Source: Nematopogon swammerdamellus
Lineage: Eukaryota; Arthropoda; Insecta; Lepidoptera; Adelidae
DNA: 64,000 bases
Assembly (NCBI GenBank): GCA_946902875.1
Contig: OX336338.1
Span: forward strand, 8,113,971 to 8,177,970
Direction of reading: 5' to 3'
The position numbers were made by a program, and so were the translations under genes. Position 1 is the stretch's first letter. Every line of letters starts with the position of its first letter. The notes under the pieces are model-generated. The model saw only the letters and a list, made by a program, of their open reading frames with translations, was not told the DNA's origin and did not search any database. Positions 1-9,509 of this stretch are shown here, one piece after another.

Positions 1-111
1 GAGAGAGAAACCTCCGGACATATATTCATTATTATATTATATATTATTATTTCAATGACGCTGATTATCTAACTTGATACATCATTTGATTATTAAAGTA
101 TTTTTTTTTCC

Positions 112-329
112 TTTACTGCTGAATTGTAATTTACCCCGACACGATAACGTAGGCAGATTGTTTTCAATATTACAAACTTTTTATTGTCATTTAACTGCTA
201 TATTTAAAGTTACCCCGATACCATAACGTAGGCAAATTGTTTTCATTATTATAACCTTTTATTTTTTATTTAACTGCTGAATTCTAATTTACCCCGACAC
301 GATAACGTAGGCAAATTGTTTTCATCATC
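112..329. repeat. 79-bp tandem repeat, about three copies
   Basis: Units start near 112, 191 and 270. Each carries TTAACTGCT, then TTTACCCCGACACGATAACG and GTAGGCAAATTGTTTTCA. Copies 1 and 3 agree best; copy 2 has a few substitutions. No coding potential. Confidence 0.8.
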
Positions 330-584
330 GAAACCAGTTAATGGCATTTTGCAGAAGGTACTCGAAACGAAACTAGAAAAGTTTTGTTTCTCAAGCACAA
401 ACTGTTCCTCATCCATCCCCAATGAATAACTTCACTAGATTCTGAGCGGAATTTTAATTTATTCCTAAAATCGTGCATTTTTCTGTACTGAACACGTAGG
501 TATAGCAACATGTATTATGGTGGTGATAAATATATGTACAGGTAGGTAAGCGTTGATAAGTATCACTTAACTCAACGCTAGCTT
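330..584. other. no recognised feature
   Basis: AT-rich sequence without a gene or a repeat that I can match elsewhere in the window. Confidence 0.5.
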
Positions 585-652
585 TCAAATGGGATAGGCA
601 GAGACAATGAATCTCCACGTGCCATTTTCCTGACGCCTCTTCCGCTCTCATA
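585..652 (-). repeat. dispersed repeat family K fragment
   Basis: Carries TAGGCAGAGACAA, ATCTCCACGTGCCA, CCTGAC and CCTCTTCCGCTCTCAT. The same string is at 41163-41254, and its reverse complement is at 15279-15370. The strand label only records relative orientation. Short and non-coding; TE class unknown. Confidence 0.65.
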
Positions 653-935
653 TTGACCATATTTTCTTGTATCTATCTATCTCTCTGGTATCTATCATCG
701 TTCACTAATACGTAGGAAATTCAATCTGAGCCTATAATAGAGTTACACGATAGTGATAATTAGGGCTCCGCATTTCGTCTCCCGATACAGACACGACATT
801 TACATCTTCGAAATGTCGCGACGATAGTGGTATCGTGTCGTCCGGTGTAGGAAGCTGTCCTGTGATGTGCTGTGTAGTTAAGTTATCTGGTTAGAATCCT
901 GGTTACTGCTACGTTTTCTCCGTTATTCTATATGG

Positions 936-1156
936 AAAGGCAAGCTGTGCCCGCGGCTCCGCCCGCTCTCATATTTCACTTCACTGCTAACCTCATAAGC
1001 TATTTAGCGTGATAGTAAGTAGCCTATAGTTGATGGGAAGAATCAAGCTATCCGTAGAATTTTGTTTTATTAAAATCGGTTCAGTGGTTCTCGAGTTATA
1101 AGCGGACAGACAAACACTCAGACAGAAAGCAGACGTTGGATTTTATTATAGGTAAG
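936..1156 (-). repeat. DNA-element copy with GCCGCGGGC end (interrupted by the Penelope-like element)
   Basis: About 220 bp that closely matches 19262-19492 in inverse orientation, including TAGCGTGATAGTAAGTAGCC and the GACAGACA stretch. Its terminus on the minus strand reads GGAGCCGCGGGCACAGCTTG. Comparison with the 19-kb copy shows that sequence beyond ATTATAGGTAAG resumes at 2840, so the Penelope-like element split this copy. Ends of this type resemble lepidopteran Helitron-like (Lep1-type) elements; that class assignment is an inference. Confidence 0.7.
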
Positions 1157-1157
1157 C

Positions 1158-2648
1158 CTATCAGCCTTCATCGACTATCACCTTCAACCTTTAGTTAAAA
1201 TCCTTTCATCACATGTCCGCGACACATATCACTTTCTGGAAATACTTAAAAACACAGTTCTACCACCAACACCAAGTGAAATTATATCAGTAACCATAGA
1301 TGTCGTATCTCTCTACACAAATATACCACATGAGGGAGGCATAAGCGCTATGGAGTCATTCTTATCTAGCAGACAACAGCAAATTCCGTCAACAAAATTT
1401 CTATGTGAGTTGGCCAACTTTGTCCTTAAGAATAACTATTTTAATTTCGAAAACAAATTTTATCACCAAATAAAAGGCACTGCGATGGGGACAAGAATGG
1501 CTCCAGCCTACGCAAACCTATATATGGGAAAACTGGAAACAGATTTCCTACAAAATACCCCACTTAAACCACTGATCTGGCTGCGGTTTATAGATGACAT
1601 TTTCATGATTTGGAATAACCCTATAGAAACCCTGAACACATTCCTAACAGACTTGAATAATTTTAGCACACTAAATTTTACACATTGCATTTCTGAAAAA
1701 TCAATCACATTTCTTGATGTCGACATCACCCTCACAAATAACCAAATTTACACTTCAGTTCACTTCAAATCCACCAATAAACTCCAATACCTACAATACA
1801 CCAGCTGTCATCCATCACACATTAAACGATCCATTCCATATTCGCTATCCATCAGAGGTCGGCGCATCTGCAATAACCAAGAATCACACACACAATATTA
1901 CAATACCATAAAGAATGCCCTCCTACAAAGAAATTATCCAGAATCTACCATCCTCAAACAAATGAACAAACCTACATACTCTCCATCGAACAAAACCACA
2001 GAACCTGACACATTACGATTCATAACATCATACTTTCACGGAGCACATAAAATAAAACAACTCATCAAAGACAATCTTCCAATCCTCCAGACCAGCAACG
2101 AAACTAAACACCTTTTACCAAAACCACCTAACGTGGTTTTTAAACAAAAACCGAACCTGCGCAGCATACTTTCAAAAAATAAACCACCCCAAGAAAACAC
2201 AAACTCATGCACATCATCATCATCCGGTACCACACCCTGCAACCACAAACGCTGTAAAACCTGTGATCTCATCAACACCAACACTATCATTCATCCAACA
2301 AACTCTACACAATCATACAAGACCCAGCCATACTCAACCTGCAAAACCTCTTCATGTGTATACATCTTGGAATGCCGTCATTGCACCTCATACTACATAG
2401 GCTCAACCATCAACCCAATACACATTAGGATCAATCACCACAGGTTCACATCCACCTCAGTAAACTCGCCTCTTCCCATCCCAACACACTGCCGTAACCA
2501 TCAAATTTCATTTAATCAATGCTTCACCGTCCGCATCATTAAATCATTCAGTCCACCACTTAAAGAAATAGATTTAAGAACTTGGGAATCATCATTCATA
2601 TGGAACCTAGGCGCGCATCATACCCCGGGACTAAATATCGTTCATTAA
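1158..2648 (+). CDS. Penelope-like element polyprotein fragment (reverse transcriptase + GIY-YIG endonuclease)
   Basis: The product would copy RNA to DNA and nick the target for insertion of a Penelope-like element. The frame is open from the truncated 5' edge at 1158; an internal Met at 1350 is not the true start. Visible motifs in order: IDVVSLYTNIP (RT motif A, about 1298-1330), GTAMGTRMAPAYANLYMG (motif B), FIDDIF (catalytic motif C, Asp pair, near 1590), TFLDVDI (motif D), a CNHKRCKTC cysteine/histidine cluster near 2240, and the endonuclease signature VYILEC..C..YYIGST with a following Arg/His stretch (about 2355-2440). About 496 codons remain; full-length proteins of this class are much longer, the missing part being the N-terminus and early RT. 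No internal stop or frameshift is present, so the insertion is fairly recent, but it cannot be autonomous. Confidence 0.88.
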   Translation, partial: LSAFIDYHLQPLVKILSSHVRDTYHFLEILKNTVLPPTPSEIISVTIDVVSLYTNIPHEGGISAMESFLSSRQQQIPSTKFLCELANFVLKNNYFNFENKFYHQIKGTAMGTRMAPAYANLYMGKLETDFLQNTPLKPLIWLRFIDDIFMIWNNPIETLNTFLTDLNNFSTLNFTHCISEKSITFLDVDITLTNNQIYTSVHFKSTNKLQYLQYTSCHPSHIKRSIPYSLSIRGRRICNNQESHTQYYNTIKNALLQRNYPESTILKQMNKPTYSPSNKTTEPDTLRFITSYFHGAHKIKQLIKDNLPILQTSNETKHLLPKPPNVVFKQKPNLRSILSKNKPPQENTNSCTSSSSGTTPCNHKRCKTCDLINTNTIIHPTNSTQSYKTQPYSTCKTSSCVYILECRHCTSYYIGSTINPIHIRINHHRFTSTSVNSPLPIPTHCRNHQISFNQCFTVRIIKSFSPPLKEIDLRTWESSFIWNLGAHHTPGLNIVH

Positions 2649-2754
2649 AAAAAAAAAAAAAAAAAAAACCCATATCAACCACTCATGTCATAAATATCAA
2701 CACCATACCAATGACGTATCATTTTGCACCATACATAATATGTTATATTTTTCA

Positions 2755-2778
2755 CTGATGACGACAACACAGTCGAAA
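2755..2778 (+). other. possible hammerhead-ribozyme-like motif in Penelope-like 3' UTR
   Basis: CTGATGA, then a short GAC/GTC stem with a small loop, then GAAA, matching the order of hammerhead core elements. Penelope-like elements are known to carry minimal hammerhead motifs in terminal regions. Against it: the first base pair of stem II would be C-C, and I cannot draw convincing stems I and III. Most likely a relic or a chance match. Confidence 0.25.
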
Positions 2779-2923
2779 TATCTATTAATTGTGTAATTTT
2801 ATAAATAATATTAATATATAAAAATTCATTATAGGTAAGGAAGTTAGAACTCGAAATGTAGATATATATATATATATATAGAAGAATAATTTTATGTGAA
2901 CCCAATGCGAAGTGAATTTTTTT

Positions 2924-3170
2924 ATGTAATCCGACCTGGAAGCCATCCAGGTTGTGCCGAGAGACCAATGGTGCAGTCGATAAAGCCAAAATCACCTGTA
3001 ATCGCGAAAACATGCTTAGTTAGGCGCAATGCCATCAGATTTGCTGATATGACGTTTGAAGACAACCAGGTTAAAGGATTCGTGAAACACACTGCCTGGA
3101 AGAAAGTTCCGATGACGTGGATACAAAAAAAAACGGCGAAGTGTGAGTCGACCTCGCGCACTTTATAGAC
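2924..3170 (-). repeat. SINE-like repeat, family H
   Basis: Begins with a T-run followed by ATGTAATCCGAC, so on the minus strand it ends in CGGATTACATAAAAAA. Body shared with 21170-21315: ACCAATGG..CAGTCGA and CCA(T/G)CAGATTTGC. Ends in the same tail as SINE family B although the bodies differ. Confidence 0.55.
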
Positions 3171-3331
3171 CACCAGTAGGCAGACAACTTCTTCACACCG
3201 CTACAATGCCTGTCCTAAGCGAAAATACCTTCTTTTAAATCGCTTGTGGGTATTAGGTATGTAGATGCATAGTTTGTGAATGGCTCAAAAAATAACTGTA
3301 AAGTGAAACTATTGTCCAAATTAAAGCTTAA

Positions 3332-3839
3332 CCCTTTAACAGGCACGGGTCGAAATCTTGCCACCAACATTGACACACACATTCTCAGCTATGTATAAAT
3401 CGCAGCAGTATCCATGCACTTGTTTTGAGCGCCATCTATTGAATGTAGGGTGGTGGCACACACAGTGCCACTGCCCGTGTAGGGCTGGGAAGTGGCAAGA
3501 TTCATACCAATGCCCGTGTGTGGCAAGAATATGGAAATGTGTAATACTTTTGTAAATGTTTATTTATCAATATTTTTTGCGTGTTTCTGTTTCTATTTAT
3601 ATTCATTTTCTTTGGTATTTTTATATATTTTCAGATGAATAGGGTGGACCGCATTGGCTTACATGTTGCCACCCATTCCCAGTCATACACGGGCAGTGGT
3701 AAACTGTTTGCCATCCCTGAAATTTCTACTGAAAACTATTTTTCAGTATTTCGTTGCAGTAATCATACAAAATAAGTTTAAATACTAAATGTTTAAAAAA
3801 AAAATGTAACTTTTCCAGTTTTCTCTGCCCTATAAAGGG
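3332..3839. mobile_element. piggyBac-type non-autonomous DNA element with TTAA duplication
   Basis: 508-bp element flanked by TTAA at 3328-3331 and 3840-3843. The termini are inverted: CCCTTTAACAGGCACGGG on the left and, on the opposite strand at the right, CCCTTTATAGGGCAGAGA. TTAA target sites and CCCTTT ends are the hallmark of piggyBac-like elements. The interior holds inverted segments built from GCCACTGCCCGTGTA and ACACGGGCAGTGG. There is no transposase ORF; short frames inside are spurious. Confidence 0.8.
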
Positions 3840-3843
3840 TTAA

Positions 3844-4440
3844 CCGATAAGCCACGTCATACATAATATTGTATCAGTGCCAAATGATAACCCTCATTGA
3901 GTTCAACATAACCGGATCATAGTAACTAGGCAATAGTCCTTCAATCACTTCAACTCAGTAATAAATCACTCAGTGATGAAATGAAGAATCACCGTAACTT
4001 CATTCATTAACGACTTTATCTTTCAATAACCGCAAATTCGACGTACCATATCTAAGACCCTAAGTCCTTCTGTGAGCTATCAAAACAAACGAAAATGTCA
4101 TACTGTCTCCGCGACCGTCGGCGCTCTGAATTTACAATTGAATTATATACCTTATTGCATGCGTAGTTAATTTGGGTTTCTCAAACTTTCTTTAACTCAA
4201 CTCTATGAGAAATCCCATTTTATACCACACGTAAATGCTAACCGAGACTTAATTGGTAGTGGTGAAATTCAGGTGAGACCGTATTATACAATCACTTCAT
4301 CTGTCTTTTATATCAACCTACCTGCGATCACTTGGCAATCGGATAAAATAATCACCTCAACTTCACCAATGGCTGACCGACCAACGACTTATTCGTTAAA
4401 AAATCACAATAGCCTGCCCAAACACTCCGCCAGTGATTAA
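3844..4440. other. no recognised feature
   Basis: Mixed AT-rich sequence. I see no gene, and no repeat that recurs in the window. Confidence 0.5.
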
Positions 4441-4806
4441 CTTAGGAGTCGATCGGCTAAGAAATCGCTCCCAAGACGACTTGTCGCCGGACTCTAATAA
4501 AGAATGCATGTCGCAGAGGTAACGCGCCCGTTGACAGCGCCCGCTCTCTCCTGGACCGCCGCCGCCCGCCCCGAGCCCCCAGCTCTTCAGGAGTGAGGGG
4601 GCGGGGTGGTTTGTCAACAAGTGAGCCTGCACTAACGTCTGTGTTTCCCGTTTGCAACATTGATGAGGGCGGCCACGAGGCGAAGCGAAGAGACGACGTC
4701 ACGTATCTGATGCGAGGACGTCCGGCCGTGTGACGACTTTTGCAGCGGGTGGCGCCGCGGTGGCTGGCGTTGCAGGCGGAAATGCAAAAAGCTGTAAAAA
4801 AAAACA
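4441..4806. other. GC-rich, CpG-rich block
   Basis: Locally GC-rich sequence with many CpGs (for example GGACCGCCGCCGCCCGCCCC) between AT-rich flanks. Frames of 78-116 codons open here on the minus strand but look like nothing I know and follow from base composition. Could be a host promoter or untranslated exon, or just a GC-rich island. Confidence 0.3.
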
Positions 4807-4814
4807 TCGAGCAG

Positions 4815-5290
4815 ACTTAAAAAATTCACAGATCTCATGCATTACATGACCTTCGGGTACATTGAAAATGACTTTTAGGGCGTATTCAAATATAAGAAAT
4901 GTGTCAATTTTGAAAAATTTACAAAAATTGTCAAAAATAAAATAAAATTCTTAATTTTCAAGTAGGTATACACGAAAACCATTTTAACTACTCACACTGC
5001 AAGATGAAGACGACTCGTAAATCGCGTAACGGAAAATTGAAAAAAAAAAATCATAACTCCCAAATTTTTCACTTTTTTCAAACAATCAAAAAGACATCCC
5101 TAGATATTGAAATATATATAATGTTTAAAATATATATTTAGAAATATGTTTCAAAGTGCCCTTTTAAACCCCCTAAAAAGGGCTATTTTAAAAGGTTTTT
5201 GCGATTTGCTCAAAAACTCTTAAACTTTTTTAATTTTGATAATCACCATCTCGTAGCTCTTAACACGTCATTTGACACCCTAGATATTCA
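4815..5290 (-). repeat. dispersed repeat, inverted partner at 28100-28545
   Basis: Shares ATGACCTTCGGGTACA, GGGCGTATTCAAATATAAG, ATAACTCCCAAATTTTTC and TTTAAAC..CCC..AAAAAGGGC with the later locus in reverse complement. Non-coding, AT-rich. At the 28-kb copy the repeat runs on towards a GACGGACGGACGG and ACGGAACC tail, suggesting it belongs with the larger family E group. Confidence 0.65.
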
Positions 5291-5334
5291 CGTATCCTTT
5301 AAACTCACGACACCAGGGTGAATTCGTACTCTCG

Positions 5335-5577
5335 CTGGAAATCGGGGACTATACTGAAGCGATGGACAAGATAACTATCAGGCAGCAAGAAAGGCACGAA
5401 GGCCCACCTGCTGCATGATTCGGTGGAAAGACCGCGCCAAGGTGATAGGTGGCTAGTCTGTCGCCCTTATGCACGGCATCATGTCCTTATCCCTTAGTAA
5501 CCTTTTACGACATGCATGGGGAGAGATGCAGCGGGGCTATTCTTTTTTAAGTACCGACCCCACACGATGTTGGCCCC
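5335..5577 (+). repeat. dispersed repeat family C (SINE/LINE-tail-like)
   Basis: Core: AGGCACGAAG, GACCGCGCCAAGGTGATAGG, CCTTTTACGACATGCATGGG, GAGAGATGCAG and TTTTTTAAGTACCGACCCCA. Other copies at 14505-14590, 17579-17740 (inverse), 42690-42980 and 43625-43860 (inverse). No ORF; TE class unresolved. Confidence 0.7.
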
Positions 5578-5867
5578 TATGACCCCGAACTCTTCCAAAC
5601 TGTTTGGCATTCAATTCGGAAAAAGTCCTGTTATAAAGAATTACATACATATCTATAGATTAAAGCAAAATTACAGAGACAATTTGTTTCACATTCCATT
5701 TTGAGGTATAGCGGAAAATTTAATAAAGAAAAAACTAATTTCGTGATTTCGAAACGGAGACAAGAGGGGTCAAGGTCATTGGGGTCAAGATATAGATAGG
5801 CAACATCTGCTATGTCTTATTTGAATAATCGATGATGGTATAACCAACTTAGGCCCAATAATAGAAT
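5578..5867. other. no recognised feature
   Basis: AT-rich, non-coding; nothing recurs. Confidence 0.4.
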
Positions 5868-5995
5868 AGAAATAGAATATAATAGAAACACAAATTGAAG
5901 GAAGAACAGTACACGACAAGAAACAAGAAAAACAGGAGTGCGCAAAGGCGGACTTATCACTACAAGTGATTTCTTCCAGTCAACCTTTGGGTGAT
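5868..5995 (-). repeat. LINE 3' tail fragment (family I)
   Basis: On the minus strand reads CCAAAGGTTGACTGGAAGAA, then AAGTCCGCCTTTGCGCAC. This is the lepidopteran LINE 3' UTR type that ends in an AATAAAGT-like tail. Related copies: 12160-12300, 13345-13490 and 45195-45325. Confidence 0.65.
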
Positions 5996-6064
5996 GAGGA
6001 ATAAAATAAAGAGAAAGAAATATAAAGAAAAATAATACTTAGTTTCTGATTACAAAATTGTGAC

Positions 6065-6204
6065 AAGATCAACCATCGTATTAACTGAACAGACAGCCGC
6101 AAACAGTCTGCAATTCTACTGGCATGGCACCTTACTGATCGTGATTTCGCGACGAGTGATGAATTTCGCTCTGCCGACCACTGCTCCCTCGGCATAGCTA
6201 GAAA
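6065..6204 (+). repeat. SINE-like repeat, family H, decayed
   Basis: Matches the 21170-21315 copy over GCAAACAGTCTGC, CTGGCATGG and CTTACTGATCGTG. No A-tail remains, because the next SINE abuts it. Confidence 0.45.
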
Positions 6205-6544
6205 TACTGTTTATCATAAAAACAGATGTCACCAGTATTTGGATGGGTGACCGCTCGACCGTTGGAGGCTGACCGTGGTTCGGATTCCACGTTAAACTGT
6301 AGGTTTAACCCTTCTTACCTTACTAGGTGGTAGCGTTATCCTGGCCGCATTGGTATCACCGCACTGAACGAAACGTCAGCCGAAACGGCTATTTAAATAG
6401 TTCGTATTTTCCGTTCAGTTCAGTGTTAGCCGACATTAAATGAAGGGAAGCACTGACATGAAACCTAGTTCACCCGGTGTTATGGGCTGACATCACGGAT
6501 GTTGTAGGTGAAGTAGTCAACCGTGTCAGTTTCCATAAAAAAAA
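6205..6544 (+). repeat. SINE family A with 5S rRNA-like head and A-tail
   Basis: Head: AGTATTTGGATGGGTGACCG (6234-6253) is nearly identical to the internal promoter region near the 3' side of animal 5S rRNA. It is followed by CGTGG/CCACG around TTCGGATT (6274-6291), which resembles a tRNA T-arm with a B-box. Core: AAACTGTAGGTTTAACCC and TTACTAGGTGGTAG. 3' part: GGTGTTATGGGCTGACATCA, GGTTGACTACTTCACC-like text in reverse, then GTCAGTTTCCAT and an A-run at 6537-6544. Non-coding, expected to be a pol III-derived retroposon. This is the most complete copy in the window; others lack the head. Confidence 0.72.
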
Positions 6545-6559
6545 TGTCATAAAAATCTA

Positions 6560-7130
6560 TATGAACATTTTCCTTGAAACACTTGTAATGTAGGCAACTA
6601 ATAGGATGGGCGGAGACAACATTATTATGAGTGTCCAAGTGTAACGTATTACCTACCAATTGGATCAATAAAGAAAGAAACTAACACAAAGACAGACGGC
6701 TAGCTGACCGGCTATAGAGCCGCCCCTCTCGTGTGGGGTAAAACCCAGGTGTTCAAAATTTTACACTCTAGTGAAGGAAAAGACCGCGACGTATGCCGTA
6801 CATTGGTAACGTCAAAGTGTGTAGTGAGATATAAATAAATAGTAAGATTTTAATTAGACTATTGTGTTTTAACATGTCCTCATCTGCAGAAAAATTTAAT
6901 ATAAGTAATGCAAATTAAAATACAAATTACGTGAATTTGCGTTGAAATCTTTTGTATCGACAACTCTGGCTGAGTTTGGCGTATTTGGCAATAGTTTGAA
7001 TAAATATCAAAATGAAACAATCATTTGATAGGTAGTTTTATTTATATAGTTTGTTGTTATTTTTAGCCTTAATTGTTTCTTTAACAATAAATAAATTCAT
7101 TCAGTTAGTACATAAATATATCCTTACAAA
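6560..7130. other. no recognised feature
   Basis: AT-rich, non-coding. The frame at 6480-6668 lies within the SINE and is spurious. Confidence 0.45.
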
Positions 7131-7293
7131 ATCTTTCATATACTGAAATAAGGAATTAGCATAAATATACGACCACATAAACTCTGGGGGTTGTTTGTTG
7201 TTGTTTGCTGCCCAGCCTCTTGGGAAGGCGGGTGGGTCATTCTCCGCACTGAGACCTCAATATGGTCCATTGTACGTTGGCGCCCGGGTAGTG

Positions 7294-7737
7294 CTACTCC
7301 AGCCACCCGAGCTCTTTCATGAAGTGGAGCACTCTCCTCGGTCGCTCCCACACTCCATGTGCAGTTCCCACGTTCCCAAGAAACTGCAGTTGTTCTTCCG
7401 TCACCACCGCGCACTCCAGGAGCACGTGGGTGGCTGTTTCGTCCTCCGCCATGCAGCCTTTGCATAGGGGGTTGTCGGTGACACCTATAATGAACAAGTG
7501 CCTGCAGAGTGGGCAGTGACCTTTAAGAAGTCCCACCGCTACACGGAGTTGACCCCTGTGGAGTTTTAGCAGGCGCTGAGGGGGGTAACGTTGTTCGCGT
7601 CCGTGACACACGAAGATCCTCAAGTGACACGTGCCTCCTGGGGGGAGCCAAATCAACAACAAATGGTTTGCAGCCGTCGTGGCCGTCTTTTTGCCTTCAT
7701 GGAGGACATGGGCTGGTTGGGGTGGCTGGTTTCGCAT
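7294..7737 (-). pseudogene. non-LTR retrotransposon ORF2, C-terminal fragment with CCHC motif
   Basis: Minus-strand frame encoding the very end of a LINE second ORF. The recognisable part is LRVAVGLLKGHCPLCRH.., followed by a zinc-knuckle-like C-x2-C-x8-H-x4-C (CKGC..ETATHVLLEC) and the final LHFMKELGWLE. This end is common in insect LINEs. The first 50 or so residues look unrelated. Minus-strand 3' UTR probably runs to about 7180. Only the C-terminus is present: no RT or endonuclease domain, so this is a 5'-truncated dead copy. Confidence 0.7.
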
Positions 7738-7823
7738 ACGAAGTCCAAGAGGGACTTCTCAGGCTTAGAGCAACACCTACTACAACAACGACGTACGCAA
7801 TTATAAACAGCTGTAATGATTCT

Positions 7824-8031
7824 TAAAAAAGCTGTTTTAAAAAAACATTGAATCGACTTCAAATCTTAAAAAGTATTAAATAATAATTTGATCTTGAGTA
7901 GAAGGCGGTACAAAAGCACAAAAGGGTTCATCAATACATTTTCAGATGTGCTTTTGTACCGCCTTCTACTCAAGATAAAAATATTATTTAATACTTTTTA
8001 GGGTTTCAATGTTTTTTTAAAACAGTTTTTT
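7824..8031. mobile_element. foldback (palindromic MITE-like) element
   Basis: Left arm about 7824-7919 and right arm 7948-8031 are near-perfect inverted repeats (for example AGAAGGCGGTACAAAAGCAC against its complement), separated by a 28-nt spacer. The left arm has a small extra insertion near 7852-7864. No ORF. Target duplication not clear. Confidence 0.75.
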
Positions 8032-8034
8032 TAT

Positions 8035-9000
8035 TTAACTCTTTTTAGTAATATCACATAATATTAAAATGGGTTGACGGGAAGTGGGTGATTGAAAAAA
8101 TCCTTAGTGTGAAAGTCTTCATCTATCAATCCCTTAGGGGCGGTATTCTTTCATAAAGTTTATGAAAAGACAACTACTGAAATATATATACCCTACTCAT
8201 AAAAAAAAATCTGTTGAGAATTGGCGGAGAAATCGAGCAACATACACACAAAAAAAAAATTGAGAACCTCCTCCTTTTTGGAAGTCGGTTGAAAATAAAG
8301 TTAATACTGAGGTAAAATATAAATAAAGTTTGTACGTTTGTATGGTTCGTATATATTTGGTAAAACGAAATCATAGAGAAGAAAACGCGCCGGGGCGGCC
8401 GGATGGAGAAAGACGGCCGCCGAACTCTGTTCTGTTTGCGAGACTGAGTAAGATGATTGCTTGTACATACGGAAATCTAAAATCGAAAAAATATTTTCTT
8501 GGTTTTCGGTCCGTAAAACACCAAGCTGCGTGGGTAATACGCGCCTTGCAAATCCTCACAGTTTACTGCGTGTAAAACCCTATAATTAGCATAACATCGA
8601 ACCCCACAGCCGGGAAGGGGTGAGCAGAGCGAACCACCGACAGATAGCCACTTTGCCACCCCCGGCCATGCGGCATTATCGTTAAGTCCTCATACACCTG
8701 TAGTGTTGTCATTAGCAAGCAAAGTACATACACGTAAATACAAGAAAATATAGAATGGTTTTCCTGAGACCTAGATCGTATAACATGGGGGTATTTTTCA
8801 AAAGGCGTGTCAATAAATTGCACCTCACTGAGCGTGATTTTGCCATGAGTGGTGTTATCGGCTGTGTCTGATTGTCCGGTGAACTCGTGCAATGGGCACA
8901 GGCATCGTGCCAGTCTTGATATAAAAAACTAAATTTTTTTGACAAACGGAATCAATGCAATAGTCACCTAGTGTTAATTCAAATAATATTTCGTACTTAT
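8035..9000. other. unassigned repeat-like sequence
   Basis: Short frames here are not genes. 8800-8900 contains CTCACTGAGCGTGATTTTGC, as in SINE family H. 8390-8420 is a short GC-rich patch. Nothing else recognised. Confidence 0.4.
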
Positions 9001-9250
9001 CTATACATATAATAAAATCGTAGAGGTAAGAAAGTCTGTACATTGAATGTATTCGGAAAAAAACTAACCAGGGTGGCTTAAAATGAGATACTGAACATGT
9101 TAGAACAGTTTTTAAAATTTTTGTTTGTTTGTTTGTTTGTTTGTCTGTACGCGCATCACGCAAAAACCACTGAACGGAATTAGACGAAACTTTGTATAGT
9201 GGCAGTTTATATGCCGGGTTAACATAATACTTAAAAAAAAATTAACAAAA
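9001..9250 (+). repeat. dispersed DNA-element start (CTATACATATAATAAA type)
   Basis: Begins CTATACATATAATAAAATCG, carries a TTTG microsatellite at 9121-9145 and GTACGCGCATCACGCAAAAA, a combination I recognise from common lepidopteran non-autonomous elements. The 3' end is unclear because the sequence then becomes AT-rich. Confidence 0.5.
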
Positions 9251-9509
9251 ATAAAAAAAAATTAACAATTATAAACATTATTGCGCGTTTAAAATCACGT
9301 AGTCCAAAGTAAAGGTAAAAACAATTTTAAATGTCATGTTGACAACGGAGAACTGTCATCTCGACGTGAGCTGGCCGGTGACAAATTGTTTCATTATATA
9401 AAAATAATAATTGAAAGTCGAAGTTATGTCGCTGTCATTGGTGCAATAAAATTTATATATCTGTTGCCCGCGGCTTCGCTCGCGTGAAAATCGTATTTAA
9501 AAAAAAGAA

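Larger units (their letters stand above)
1157..2827 (+). mobile_element. Penelope-like retroelement, 5'-truncated, with 12-bp target duplication
   Basis: A 1671-bp insertion bounded by ATTATAGGTAAG at 1145-1156 and again at 2828-2839. It holds one long open frame (RT plus GIY-YIG) and a 3' UTR of about 180 bp containing an internal A-run (2649-2669). The 5' end begins inside the RT domain, so the copy is truncated. The flanking DNA element is recognisable on both sides of the insertion, which fixes the boundaries. Confidence 0.88.

Noticed and set aside
2649..2669. Poly(A) as the end of a LINE-type retrotransposon
   Set aside because: The A-run lies between the ORF stop and the duplicated target site at 2828; the insertion ends at 2827, so it is an internal tract.
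4457..4838. Minus-strand frames of 68-116 codons
   Set aside because: Arg/Ser-rich overlapping frames explained by GC-rich composition; no domain recognised.
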